A stretch of DNA of 30,624 nucleotides from DATMNI01 sp035570275 (GCA_035570275.1 DATMNI010000126.1:1-30624), one strand, 5' to 3'; counted from the first letter of the stretch, positions 1 to 7,288 are shown. Numbers and translations are program-made. The notes: a model not told the origin generated them from the sequence alone.

Positions 1-294
1 GCCGATCTGGTCACGCTCTCGGCTTGCCGCAGCTCCGGCGCGCGCACCTACGCCGGCGAGGGTTTGGTCGGGCTCACCTGGGCCTTCCTCCAGGCCGGAT
101 CGCGTAACGTGGTGGCCGGGCTGTGGGATGTCGCCGACGAATCCACCTCAAAGTTGATGGACCGGTTCTATGACGGCATCGCCAAGGGAACCGACCCGGC
201 CGAAGCCCTGCGCGACGCCCAACTCTACTTAATACACCACAGCGACTATCCACAGCCGTTCTATTGGGGCGCGTTCCAACGCTATCGGCGGTGA
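1..294 (+). CDS. CHAT-domain protein, C-terminal part (5' truncated by window)
   Basis: Frame 1 is open from the first base to TGA at 292-294 and gives the last 97 residues of a CHAT (caspase HetF-associated with TPRs) protease-like domain. The motif LVTLSACRSS carries the Cys that is catalytic in CHAT proteins. The following GEGLVGLTWAFLQAG and VAGLWDVADE stretches match the usual CHAT C-terminal core, and the protein ends YWGAFQRYRR, the normal end of the domain. CHAT domains usually follow TPR repeats and act as caspase-like peptidases in signalling or defence; the N-terminal part and the catalytic His lie outside the window, so substrate and context cannot be judged. An internal TTG at 64 is not the real start. 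Confidence 0.85.
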   Translation, partial: ADLVTLSACRSSGARTYAGEGLVGLTWAFLQAGSRNVVAGLWDVADESTSKLMDRFYDGIAKGTDPAEALRDAQLYLIHHSDYPQPFYWGAFQRYRR

Positions 295-363
295 GATCCA
301 GGTGGATGGCCTCGTCTGCGAAGCCGGGCCTTGGCCTTGGGCCGAAGGCCGCCCCTGGCTTAG

Positions 364-502
364 CTTAGTCGCTCATTTCAGAAATACGCTAACGTAACGG
401 GAAACCGCTTGCTTACTTACGCGCGCGGCTCCGATCAGAGCCGTGACCGTGAGGGAGCGGTTCTCGAATTACGTTAGTGTATTTATGAAACGGTGTACTT
501 AG
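364..502. repeat. Nested-palindrome repeat, copy 1 (139 bp)
   Basis: The segment runs from CTTAG at 364 to CTTAG at 502 and folds on itself at several levels. The outer arms TTTCAGAAATAC (376-387) and GTATTTATGAAA (479-490) pair with one mismatch. Inside them CTAACGTAA (389-397) pairs perfectly with TTACGTTAG (469-477). AACCGCT (403-409) pairs with AGCGGTT (456-462). The centre is a hairpin, CGGCTC (426-431) and GAGCCG (438-443). A second copy lies at 19201-19349. Both copies sit between convergent genes, here between the CHAT gene and the PIG-L gene. No ORF is present. It could be a MITE-like mobile repeat or a bidirectional terminator. Confidence 0.85.
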
Positions 503-556
503 CTGGCGGGAGTTTACTAGGAGGCCTGCATTGTGCCGAAGTGATGCGGCCTAACG

Positions 557-1582
557 CTACTTGGCCGGCACGACATGCTCTTTGACGTAAGTGTCGATCC
601 GGCTATCCCGATCCGCGCCCGACGCGCCCGCCGGCACATAATGGAAGGCCTCGGCGTATTCCACGCCATACTGCTTGCCTAACTCGCGGTTCCGGCCCAG
701 GCTGAATTCTTTGATGTAGTTGCGATCGGCCGTCAGGTCGTCATCGCCCAACAGGGGCAGCCGCTGGTTACGCTTCGCCAACTCGGCCCGCAAACGCGAC
801 CCGTTGTGCCCGGCCGGACCTTTGGCAACGTTGGCCCGGTTGGCGTCAATCTTCTTGACGATCTGTTTACTGATATCCACCACCCGCGTGATCTCGGGAC
901 GCCGCGCGAAGTAGTATTTGTCCTCTACCTCCTTGGGCTGCAGGCCGGCCGCGAAATGCTCCGGATAATCGTGCGCCCGGCCCGCCATCCAGCACGCTGC
1001 TTCCACGGCCTTCGCCACCATATAATGATCGGGATTCTCCTCGTCGTGCGCCCACGGATCCCAGCACACCACGGTATCGGCTTTGAGCAGGCGAACCAGA
1101 AAAACCAGGCGGCAGATCAACTCGTTGAGTGAAACGTCGGCCATCCGGTGATTGTTGTAGTTCAGGTCGAAGTGGCTGGTGCAACCCAGAACCCGTGCCA
1201 CCTCCGCATTGTCGCGCTCATTGCCGAGCGCGCTTTCGCCGATGCTTCCCGGCGTGCCCAGGCCGGGGGCATCGCCCATATCGTCGTTGCTGGCGCGGAT
1301 GAGGTGCCCGGTGTAGCCTTCCTCGATCAGTTTGGCGACCGTCCCCGACGCGGAAAGCGGAATGTCGTCCGAGTGCGCCTGGATGGCGAGCAACACTTTT
1401 CCCCGGTGAGGTTGTCCCGCTGCGGGCCGTTCCAGAAACACGCTGCCGGCCGCCGCCGTCGCCGCCGGCTGTTGCGCGCGCGCCAGACCGGCCAGCGCAC
1501 CGCCAGCCAGCAGACTTCCACCGCGAGCGACCAGGCTTCCACCGCCAGCGACCAGGCTTCCCACAAAATTGCGCCGTAGCAT
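557..1582 (-). CDS. PIG-L/LmbE-family deacetylase with Tat-like signal peptide
   Basis: A 341-residue protein of the PIG-L (LmbE-like) family, zinc-dependent hydrolases that remove acyl groups from N-acetylglucosamine-type substrates. The start ATG at 1582 gives MLRRNFVGS, a twin-arginine followed by a hydrophobic stretch ending ARA, so export is likely. A TTG at 1612 in the same frame would place a good promoter (1590-1619) inside the gene and is disfavoured. The metal-site motif normally written AHPDDE reads AHSDDI here (His70, Asp72, Asp73). The second motif NPDHYMVAKAV (Pro184, Asp185, His186) and NERDNAEVARVLG are both present. The signal peptide contains three imperfect 7-residue repeats (GSLVAGG type) encoded by 21-bp DNA repeats. 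The gene is divergent from the dehydratase at 1615. Substrate unknown. Confidence 0.88.
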   Translation of the reverse strand: MLRRNFVGSLVAGGGSLVARGGSLLAGGALAGLARAQQPAATAAAGSVFLERPAAGQPHRGKVLLAIQAHSDDIPLSASGTVAKLIEEGYTGHLIRASNDDMGDAPGLGTPGSIGESALGNERDNAEVARVLGCTSHFDLNYNNHRMADVSLNELICRLVFLVRLLKADTVVCWDPWAHDEENPDHYMVAKAVEAACWMAGRAHDYPEHFAAGLQPKEVEDKYYFARRPEITRVVDISKQIVKKIDANRANVAKGPAGHNGSRLRAELAKRNQRLPLLGDDDLTADRNYIKEFSLGRNRELGKQYGVEYAEAFHYVPAGASGADRDSRIDTYVKEHVVPAK

Positions 1583-1589
1583 GAGTGCG

Positions 1590-1619
1590 ATTATACTCTT
1601 GCCGAGGTCCAAGTGTGAA
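1590..1619 (-). promoter_or_regulatory. Predicted sigma-70 promoter of the PIG-L gene
   Basis: On the minus strand TTCACA (1619-1614) and a perfect TATAAT (1595-1590) are separated by 18 bp. The ATG at 1582 begins 8 bases after the -10 box, where transcription would start, so the mRNA is probably leaderless. No Shine-Dalgarno sequence is seen in front of this ATG. The -35 box overlaps the GTG start codon of the divergent gene at 1615. Confidence 0.6.
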
Positions 1620-2772
1620 AATTACCGGGATTCGGGCGGCGGGCTTGCGCGATGGCACACCCGAAGGCGGCTGGGCGAATGAGATCCGGCCTGAAGACTG
1701 CGTCCACACGCTGATCGCCGTGTCCACCGATGAAGGCATCACCGGCTGGGGATCGGCCTTCACCAACGACGCGCTGGTGCGGGGCGCGCTGCAAGTGTTG
1801 GAGCCGCTATACCTGGGCGAAAACCCCATGGAACCGGAGCGCGTGAGTGAGAAATTGCATGCCAATACCTTCTGGATGGGGCGCGGCGGGTCCATCACCC
1901 ACGCCATCAGCGGCATCGATATCGCCATGTGGGACATTCTCGGCAAGGGTACCGGCCAGCCGGTTGGCCGACTGCTTGGGGGGCGCTATCGCGACCGGGT
2001 GCGGCCCTATGCGTCGCTGCTGATGTGCCAGCCGCAAGCCTTGGCGGAGCAGCTTGCCGCCATCCGCGGGCAGGGCTTTCGCGCCTTCAAGATTGGCTGG
2101 GGCCCTTTCGGGCGTCACAGTTTCGCCCTGGACGAGGTGACGGTGCGCGCGGCCCGCGAGGCGGTTGGTCCGGATTCGTTCCTGATGGTGGATGCCGGCG
2201 CCAGCGACGCCTTCTGGCCGCAGGGTTACAAGTGGGCCGTGCGGACCGCCCGCATGCTGGCCGATTACGATGTCTACTGGTTTGAGGAGCCGCTGCCGCC
2301 CGATAACCTGCACGACTACGTCCTGCTGCGCAACGCCTCACCCCTGCCGATCGCCGGCGGTGAAGTCATGACGCGCCGGCAGTCCTTTACTCCGTGGCTC
2401 CAGCAGAAGGCATTCGATATCGTGCAGCCGGACGTCACCAAGGTCGGCGGAATCAGCCAGGAGCGCCGCATCGCTTGGATGGCCGAAGAGTGCGGCGTGC
2501 GCTTCATCCCGCACGGGTGGAACACCGCATTGGGACTGGCCGCGGACCTTCACCTGGCATCCGCGAACCCCAACACCGACATGGTCGAATACCTTATGGG
2601 GTCGCCGTTTATCGACGACCTGGTGGAGGCGGGCTGGAAACTGGATTCGGAGGGCATGCTGGCCATCCCCAATGGCCCTGGATTGGGGATTTCGCTCAAC
2701 ATGGATGCGGTCGAGAAGCATTCGGGCGAACGCTTCGGGACCGGTGCAGGGGACGGGGGAGGGGGCGCCTGA
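1615..2772 (+). CDS. Mandelate racemase/muconate lactonizing enzyme family protein (acid-sugar dehydratase-like)
   Basis: A 385-residue enolase-superfamily enzyme. GTG at 1615 gives MKITGIRAAGLRDG, the usual first beta strand of the capping domain; an upstream in-frame GTG at 1585 only adds residues unlike the family. The barrel ligands are visible: metal-binding Asp193 (LMVDAG), Glu224/225 (YWFEEP) and Glu250 (IAGGE). The acid-base His300 (PHGWN) and Asp273 (QPDVTKVGG) form the His-Asp dyad of the mandelate racemase subgroup. Lys159 (FKIGWG) sits where the second-strand base lies. This residue set is typical of sugar-acid dehydratases and racemases, which abstract the proton alpha to a carboxylate; exact substrate cannot be read. 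The stop is two bases before the permease ATG, suggesting an operon that imports and processes one substrate. Confidence 0.9.
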   Translation: MKITGIRAAGLRDGTPEGGWANEIRPEDCVHTLIAVSTDEGITGWGSAFTNDALVRGALQVLEPLYLGENPMEPERVSEKLHANTFWMGRGGSITHAISGIDIAMWDILGKGTGQPVGRLLGGRYRDRVRPYASLLMCQPQALAEQLAAIRGQGFRAFKIGWGPFGRHSFALDEVTVRAAREAVGPDSFLMVDAGASDAFWPQGYKWAVRTARMLADYDVYWFEEPLPPDNLHDYVLLRNASPLPIAGGEVMTRRQSFTPWLQQKAFDIVQPDVTKVGGISQERRIAWMAEECGVRFIPHGWNTALGLAADLHLASANPNTDMVEYLMGSPFIDDLVEAGWKLDSEGMLAIPNGPGLGISLNMDAVEKHSGERFGTGAGDGGGGA

Positions 2773-2774
2773 AC

Positions 2775-4118
2775 ATGGATTTGCCGCGCAAACTGGGGTT
2801 GCCGGATGCCACGGCGCTGGTCATCGGCATCGTGATCGGGTCGGGTATCTTTGTGCTCCCCAACCTGATCGCCAGAAACCTGCCTTCGCCCGCCGCCATC
2901 CTGTCAGTATGGATCGTCTCCGGCGTGCTCTCCTTCTTTGGAGGGCTGGCCTACGGAGAGTTGGGCGCCATGATGCCGGCGACCGGCGGTCAATACGTAT
3001 ACCTGCGCGAAGCCTACGGCCCGTTGTGCGCGTTCGTATGCGGCTGGACCTTCATGCTGGCGGTCCTGTCGGGCGGCAGCGCCTGGCTGGCGGTCACGTT
3101 TTCCATCTATGCGGGTTACTTCGTGCCGCTAACTCCGCTAGCCGCCAAGATAGTGTCGGTTACACTGATTGGCGTTCTTTCCGCGGTCAATTATATAGGT
3201 GTAAAAGAGGGCGCCTGGGTCCAGCGTACGTTCACTTACTTGAAGGTTGGGGCGCTGTTGATTCTCATCGGGGCCGCGTTCCTGAGCCCTGGCGGGACAG
3301 ACCATCGTTCTTTGTCGTCTGTCGCCGCCGGTTCCTCCGCTTCCCCCGCCCCACCCATCTCGTTTGCCAATTTCGGCGTTGCCATGGCGGCCTGCCTGCT
3401 GGCCTACAACGGCTGGAGCTACGTCAGCTTCGTGGCGGGCGAGGTGAAGGATCCGGAGCGCAACCTGCTGCGCTCGCTGTCCATCGGGATGACGACCGTC
3501 GGCTTCCTGTATGTGTTTGCCAACGTAGCCTACCTGAAGGTCATGACCGTTCCCGAAATCGCCGCCAGCGAGCGCGTCGGCGCGCAACTGGCAACGCTGA
3601 CCATGGGGCCGATTGGTGGAACGTTCGTATCGCTGGCGGTCCTGCTTTCGATCGTCGGCGCCATCAACGGCTGCATTCTGACGGCCGCCCGAATCCCGTT
3701 CGCCCAGGCCCGGGACCGCATGTTCCCCGCCGCTTTTGGGGAAGTCCATCCGCGCTTTCAGACGCCCGCCCGCGCCATTCTATGGAGCGGAGTGTGGACC
3801 GCCATCCTGGTGCTCAGCGGATCTTATGACACGCTCTATTCTTACGCGATCCTGGCGGCCTGGATCTTTTACACCATGAGTGTCGCCGCCGTGTTCATCC
3901 TGCGCCGCAAGCTCCCGAATGCCGCCAGGCCTTACCGGATGTGGGGTTATCCCGTGACTCTCTGCCTTTTCGTGGTGGTGTCCGTATGGTTCATGGTCAA
4001 CGAGTTGTTGACGCAGCCAGGCCCTTCCGTGATGACCCTGGCCATTGTTGCCAGCGGCATCCTGGCTTACTGGCTTTGGCGATCGAGGTCCGACAGGAAA
4101 GCCTTCTTCCGACGATGA
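2775..4118 (+). CDS. APC-superfamily amino acid permease
   Basis: A 447-residue polytopic membrane protein of the amino acid-polyamine-organocation superfamily. The first segment carries the family signature GIVIGSGIFVLP, in the unwound helix-1 region that binds the substrate amino group. YGELGAMMPATGGQYVYLREAYG follows, the conserved helix 2 and loop pattern, in shorter terms GELGAMMP then GGQYVYL. About twelve hydrophobic segments can be counted, in line with the family's usual length. The ATG at 2775 follows the dehydratase stop by two bases, and no separate promoter is visible, so the pair is likely cotranscribed. Probable role: secondary uptake or exchange of an amino acid or related acid across the inner membrane. 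Specificity is not readable. Confidence 0.9.
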   Translation: MDLPRKLGLPDATALVIGIVIGSGIFVLPNLIARNLPSPAAILSVWIVSGVLSFFGGLAYGELGAMMPATGGQYVYLREAYGPLCAFVCGWTFMLAVLSGGSAWLAVTFSIYAGYFVPLTPLAAKIVSVTLIGVLSAVNYIGVKEGAWVQRTFTYLKVGALLILIGAAFLSPGGTDHRSLSSVAAGSSASPAPPISFANFGVAMAACLLAYNGWSYVSFVAGEVKDPERNLLRSLSIGMTTVGFLYVFANVAYLKVMTVPEIAASERVGAQLATLTMGPIGGTFVSLAVLLSIVGAINGCILTAARIPFAQARDRMFPAAFGEVHPRFQTPARAILWSGVWTAILVLSGSYDTLYSYAILAAWIFYTMSVAAVFILRRKLPNAARPYRMWGYPVTLCLFVVVSVWFMVNELLTQPGPSVMTLAIVASGILAYWLWRSRSDRKAFFRR

Positions 4119-4274
4119 TCGGCGCCCACCCGCCGCACCGTCTCATCCCACTCCGCGCATTCGTTGGCGCCAGAGCCGGGCGGCGAGGGCCGGTGCAGTT
4201 TTTCCAATTTCTTCGGCGCCGGCCGGTGGCAGGGTGAGTTACCTGCTCCAAGGCTTTGTCCTTGGCGCCCCGCA

Positions 4275-4283
4275 CCAAAATCC
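4275..4283. repeat. Left 9-bp target-site duplication
   Basis: CCAAAATCC directly precedes the left terminal inverted repeat at 4284. The identical nine bases directly follow the right terminal repeat at 6504-6512. Nine base pairs is the usual target duplication length of IS1-family elements. Confidence 0.9.
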
Positions 4284-4307
4284 GGTAGTGGGTCTATTTG
4301 AAATTTC
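4284..4307 (+). repeat. Left terminal inverted repeat of the IS1-family element
   Basis: Begins GGTAGTGGGTC and ends TTTGAAATTTC. It matches the reverse complement of 6480-6503 at 22 of 24 positions; the two mismatches are adjacent (TA against CG). Confidence 0.88.
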
Positions 4308-4349
4308 GCCCGCTTGACGCGGTTTGGCCTTCCGTGGCAGGCTTGGAAT

Positions 4350-4601
4350 ATGCCAAAGCGGACTCGCACTACGAAAGGCCTTGATGCCGTCCAGAACGCC
4401 AGGCGCGTTTTCTCGGAAGCCGTCGAATCCACGGGAACCGTCGAGCTTACCATCGTCCAGAAAGTCATGCGTGAGATGGGCAGCAAGGGCGGCAAGATCG
4501 GCGGCAAGCGCCGCCTTGAGACGATGACCGACGAGCAGCGCCGTCGAAGCGCTCGAAAAGCCGCCAAAGCACGGTGGGCCAAAGCGAAGAAAACCGTATA
4601 A
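4350..4601 (+). CDS. Small basic protein with GGKIGGKRR / RKAAKARW motifs (IS passenger)
   Basis: An 83-residue protein, ATG at 4350 (MPKRTRTTKG). The C-terminal half reads MGSKGGKIGGKRRLE, then RRSARKAAKARWAKAKK, a Lys/Arg/Ala-rich pattern seen in many uncharacterised bacterial proteins of the 'GGKARAKKLS...ARKAAxARW' kind. The motif recalls small nucleic-acid-binding repeats, but no function is established. An N-terminal helix (LDAVQNARRVFSEAVEST) precedes it. It lies inside the inverted repeats, 60 bp upstream of the transposase remnant and on the same strand, so it is carried as a passenger. It could modulate transposition or be a stable hitchhiker. The reading frame is intact, unlike the transposase. 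Confidence 0.6.
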   Translation: MPKRTRTTKGLDAVQNARRVFSEAVESTGTVELTIVQKVMREMGSKGGKIGGKRRLETMTDEQRRRSARKAAKARWAKAKKTV

Positions 4602-4661
4602 AAACACCCGATTCTGCGGTTTCCCATTGACCATGCGAAAGCGCTGTCGTATACTTTGATT

Positions 4662-5481
4662 ATGGCGAACGTAATTAGCACGGCGAAGAAGGTAGCGGTG
4701 ATATCGGCCTTGTGGAAGGATGCTCGGTGCGCTCCGCAGTTCGCTTGACCGGCGTCTCGAAAGGCGCTGTTCTTCGGCTGCTGGTTAGCGTCGGCAACGC
4801 CTGCGCCGCGTACCAGGATCGGGTCATCCGCAACGTTGCCGCCAAGCGCGTGCAGATTGATGAAATCTGGAGTTTCGTGGGCTGCAAGGAGAAGAACGTC
4901 ACGGTCGAGAAAATGGAAGCCGGGATCTGCGGAGACGTTCACCGCGATTGAGGCTCAAACCAAGCTGGTGATTTCCTGGATGGTTTGACGGAGGGACGCG
5001 GGGTGTGCGACGGATTTTTCTTCGGGACGTTGAAGGCCGGTTGTCAAATCGAATCCAGTTGACCACGGACGGCCACAAGATGTACTTGGTGGCTGTGCCG
5101 GATGCTTTCGCGGAGGACATTGACTACGCGCAACTGGTGAAGGTCTACGGCAACGATCCCGAAGGACAGAAGCCCAACAGCCCGGCGTAATGTCTTGGCA
5201 CCAAGCGCATTGACATCATCGGCTCCCCGGATCACGAGCACATCAGCACCAACTCTGTGGAGCGCCAGAACCTCAACATGCGGATGAATATGCGGCGATT
5301 CACCCGCCTGACCAACGCATTAAGTAAGAAGCTTGAGAATCACATTGCGATGATTGCGCTGTTTCATATGCACTACAATTTCGTTCGCATCCATCAGGCC
5401 TTACGCGTGACGCCCGCGGTGGAAGCGGGATCACTGGGAGGCTCTGGACGGTTGATGATATTGTCAGAATATCAAGCCTAG
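4662..5481 (+). pseudogene. IS1-family transposase, inactivated by several lesions
   Basis: The pieces read in order as one IS1-type DDE transposase. MANVISTAKKVAVISAL starts at 4662. A one-base loss near 4710 then shifts the frame to EGCSVRSAVRLTGVSKG (helix-turn-helix) and VQIDEIWSFVG (first catalytic Asp region). A second deletion near 4937 removes residues around the expected GDVWTF motif, and EAQTKLVISWMV continues in another frame. The frame changes again before NRIQLTTDGHKMYL (second Asp), followed by DYAQLVKVYG. An in-frame TAA at 5188-5190 stands where related proteins carry Glu. The rest, VERQNLNMRMNMRRFTRLTN and HYNFVRIHQALRVTP (with the catalytic Glu), ends at 5481. Several independent lesions mean this copy cannot make transposase. 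Confidence 0.9.
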
Positions 5482-6377
5482 AGATGGCATGCGCGGCATG
5501 ACGATGGCAAGTTTGCCGGCATATTAAGCCCGACGATACCAAACCCGTCGCGAACGATCCCTACCCTCTTGTCTCGTGTTGCAGTAGTAGAGCCTGGCCA
5601 AACAAATTCCACTGTTTCACCAGAAGAAAAATTATCGGACCGCAGATATGCAGTCCATTTGCCATTAGTCATATCGAAGTCAACCATGACATCCCTGGCT
5701 TCCCCTGGCAGCAATTCTGGGATAGTTAATTCAAGCAGTATATTGCTGAGCGGGATAGAGCTGCGCCTACCAAGCTGCTTGATTCTTTCTGGGTCATCAA
5801 ATCTGACGTTCCGCATGAGGCTTGGGCTAGTGAATTTCACATAACTATTATGATCTACAGTGCCGCCATTGTTCATAACTACGAGCGTTGCGCCGGAGGG
5901 GCGAATATCTGGCAGCGGTCTCCCGATTACGCGAACGGTGACATCTTCTGCCGGGTCTAGCCGCACTATCAGCACGGTTCCGTGTGTGGATAACAAGCCA
6001 AGCGTGGATAGAATGATCTGGACATCAAAGTGCGGCGACAGCCAGGCCCCGAGCAAGAATAAAATAGGTGCCGCTCCCAATAGTGACACCGCAAAGGCCG
6101 CTATACTTCTGATTTGCTTGCCCCTATAAGTGACCGTCCGCAACATAATCGTTAGGCAAACCCATGCGAGCGCAAGGCAAATCCACGTCGCCACTGAACT
6201 CACTTTGGGCGAAAACGTAACGGCAAGAGAACTCAATGCTACCGCCCCCCAAAGTAGCGGATGATGGAGAATTTGCGTGCGAGGGTCGATTGACTTATCG
6301 GCGGACTCTTTGATGAATGCTGCAATGAAACGCTCCAGCGCCCGCTGAAATATTCTGCGCTCGTGAGCACTACCCAT
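5478..6377 (-). CDS. Membrane protein with four predicted TM segments and a soluble C-terminal domain (IS passenger)
   Basis: A 299-residue protein from ATG at 6377. After a basic N-terminal helix there are hydrophobic segments at about residues 40-57 (LLWGAVALSSLAVTF), 62-84, 90-113 (IAAFAVSLLGAAPILFLLG) and 119-138. The remaining 160 residues look like a beta-rich soluble domain (VTVRVIGRPLPDI, LLELTIPELLPGEARDVMV). I do not recognise the family. Its base composition is visibly more AT-rich and its codon use plainer than the flanking chromosomal genes, which supports recent transfer. Its stop codon (5480-5478) overlaps the transposase stop tail-to-tail, and both lie within the element's inverted repeats, so it travels as a passenger gene. 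Frame intact. Confidence 0.72.
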   Translation of the reverse strand: MGSAHERRIFQRALERFIAAFIKESADKSIDPRTQILHHPLLWGAVALSSLAVTFSPKVSSVATWICLALAWVCLTIMLRTVTYRGKQIRSIAAFAVSLLGAAPILFLLGAWLSPHFDVQIILSTLGLLSTHGTVLIVRLDPAEDVTVRVIGRPLPDIRPSGATLVVMNNGGTVDHNSYVKFTSPSLMRNVRFDDPERIKQLGRRSSIPLSNILLELTIPELLPGEARDVMVDFDMTNGKWTAYLRSDNFSSGETVEFVWPGSTTATRDKRVGIVRDGFGIVGLNMPANLPSSCRACHL

Positions 6378-6479
6378 CCCTTCAGCCTACCATATGCGAA
6401 ACCGCATCGGCACACGTGAGCGAAAGCGGACAGGCAAACAGCACAAAAGCGGGCGAAAGTCCAGTGCCGGGATGCCCCA

Positions 6480-6503
6480 GAAATTTCAAACGGACCCACT
6501 ACC
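6480..6503 (-). repeat. Right terminal inverted repeat of the IS1-family element
   Basis: On the plus strand it reads GAAATTTCAAA followed by CGGACCCACTACC. It is the inverted partner of 4284-4307. A further shared stretch, GCCCGCTT inside the left end and AAGCGGGC at 6447-6454, suggests the two ends share more than the 24 bp. Confidence 0.88.
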
Positions 6504-6512
6504 CCAAAATCC
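6504..6512. repeat. Right 9-bp target-site duplication
   Basis: CCAAAATCC, identical to 4275-4283, follows directly on the right inverted repeat. Confidence 0.9.
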
Positions 6513-6562
6513 GCCGCTTTCCATCAGCCGCACTTCGCTTGGGAGCATTCCCTTCCGGGATG

Positions 6563-7177
6563 TTATAGCGAGTTGAAACGGCGGAGGATCGCCGGCTTGC
6601 CCAGCACCTGTACACATTGACGGTACAATTTCATCTCGACCAGATCCTGCGGAGTGACTTTGGACCAATTGATCCCTCTAAGCACGCCCGCGGCTTCGAG
6701 GACGGCGGTGACGAAGCCGGAACACACCATCCGATCCCGGTGTTCCGACTGGCCGATCCGGGGTCCGATGATTGGAAACCCCCGCAAGATAAACTCAAAC
6801 AGATCGCTGGTGTCATAGCGGACGTGATCCTCTGCGCCGCCGATGAACTGGTAAAACTTGAACCAATCGATCGCCTGGTGGATGTCGCCGGCCAGCGGCA
6901 GCCACCAGGCGCGGCCCCCATCGTCGTAGTTGGCGAGGCGCTCGGAGAGTCGATTGGTTTGTACGCCGTTGCGGTTGTCTTCGATGGTCGACTCCACCAT
7001 CTTGACCACCTTCGCGCCCGTGGCATCGCGGTCGATCACGCGGATGATGCCGGCGTGCGATGGACCGGCCGAGAACCCCTCGATCAGCCCGGAGAGAGGA
7101 CCGCTTCCCTGGAATACGATCAGGTCTCCGGCTCGGATTTGATTCCGCACGGCAAGGTATCGGGTGAGGTTGTTCAC
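6563..7177 (-). CDS. Permuted NlpC/P60-like (YiiX/YebB-type) papain-fold amidase
   Basis: A 204-residue protein. The order of the catalytic motifs is that of circularly permuted NlpC/P60 proteins: AGDLIVFQGSG then SHAGIIRV (His41), an acidic MVEST (Glu62), and finally DRMVCSGFVTAVLEAAG with the nucleophile Cys152. Such proteins cleave amide or thioester bonds, in peptidoglycan, lipids or proteins. No signal peptide is visible, so a cytoplasmic role or co-secretion is possible. The start GTG (7177-7175) overlaps the stop TGA of the 37-codon ORF upstream as GTGA, a sign of translational coupling. It is the last gene of a four-member minus-strand cassette (8249 to 6563) and convergent with the IS element. 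Confidence 0.82.
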   Translation of the reverse strand: MNNLTRYLAVRNQIRAGDLIVFQGSGPLSGLIEGFSAGPSHAGIIRVIDRDATGAKVVKMVESTIEDNRNGVQTNRLSERLANYDDGGRAWWLPLAGDIHQAIDWFKFYQFIGGAEDHVRYDTSDLFEFILRGFPIIGPRIGQSEHRDRMVCSGFVTAVLEAAGVLRGINWSKVTPQDLVEMKLYRQCVQVLGKPAILRRFNSL

Positions 7178-7287
7178 CGCTTCGCCTCACCCGCCACTAC
7201 CGGGCCGGCAATGGCCAACATCTCGGGAAACGGGGGGATGCCCGCCCCCGCCGCCGCCGTTACGAGTTGCATGATTGCCCCAGCCAT
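7174..7287 (-). CDS. 37-residue small ORF in the amidase cassette
   Basis: ATG at 7287 starts one base after the TGA of the 182-residue gene (7291-7289), and its TGA (7176-7174) overlaps the GTG start of the amidase. The peptide begins MAGAIMQLVTAAAGAGIPPF and ends AGEAKR. It is short and mildly hydrophobic. Nothing in the sequence identifies it. The exact one-base gap on one side and four-base overlap on the other argue that it is translated and couples the two larger genes, rather than being chance. Confidence 0.5.
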   Translation of the reverse strand: MAGAIMQLVTAAAGAGIPPFPEMLAIAGPVVAGEAKR

Positions 7288-7288
7288 T

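Larger units (their letters stand above)
4284..6503. mobile_element. IS1-family element carrying passenger genes (transporter IS), transposase decayed
   Basis: The element is bounded by inverted repeats of 24 bp: GGTAGTGGGTCTATTTGAAA plus TTTC at 4284-4307, and its reverse complement with two mismatches at 6480-6503. A perfect 9-bp direct repeat, CCAAAATCC, flanks both ends. IS1-family ends classically begin GGTnnTG and duplicate about 9 bp, and the internal broken transposase is IS1-like, so ends, duplication and transposase agree. At 2220 bp it is far longer than a simple IS1 element (about 0.8-1 kb). It holds an 83-residue basic protein (4350-4601), the transposase remnant (4662-5481) and a 299-residue membrane protein (5478-6377, opposite strand). 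It lies in the gap between the convergent permease and amidase genes, so insertion broke no visible gene. Confidence 0.88.

Noticed and set aside
303..356. Terminator after the CHAT gene
   Set aside because: GGCCTTGG/GGCCGAAGGCC segments can pair, but several alternative foldings exist and no T-tract follows.
4045..4317. Several frames between the permease and the IS element
   Set aside because: They are Arg/Pro-rich, overlap the permease end or the inverted repeat and resemble no family. The gap at 4119-4274 appears non-coding.
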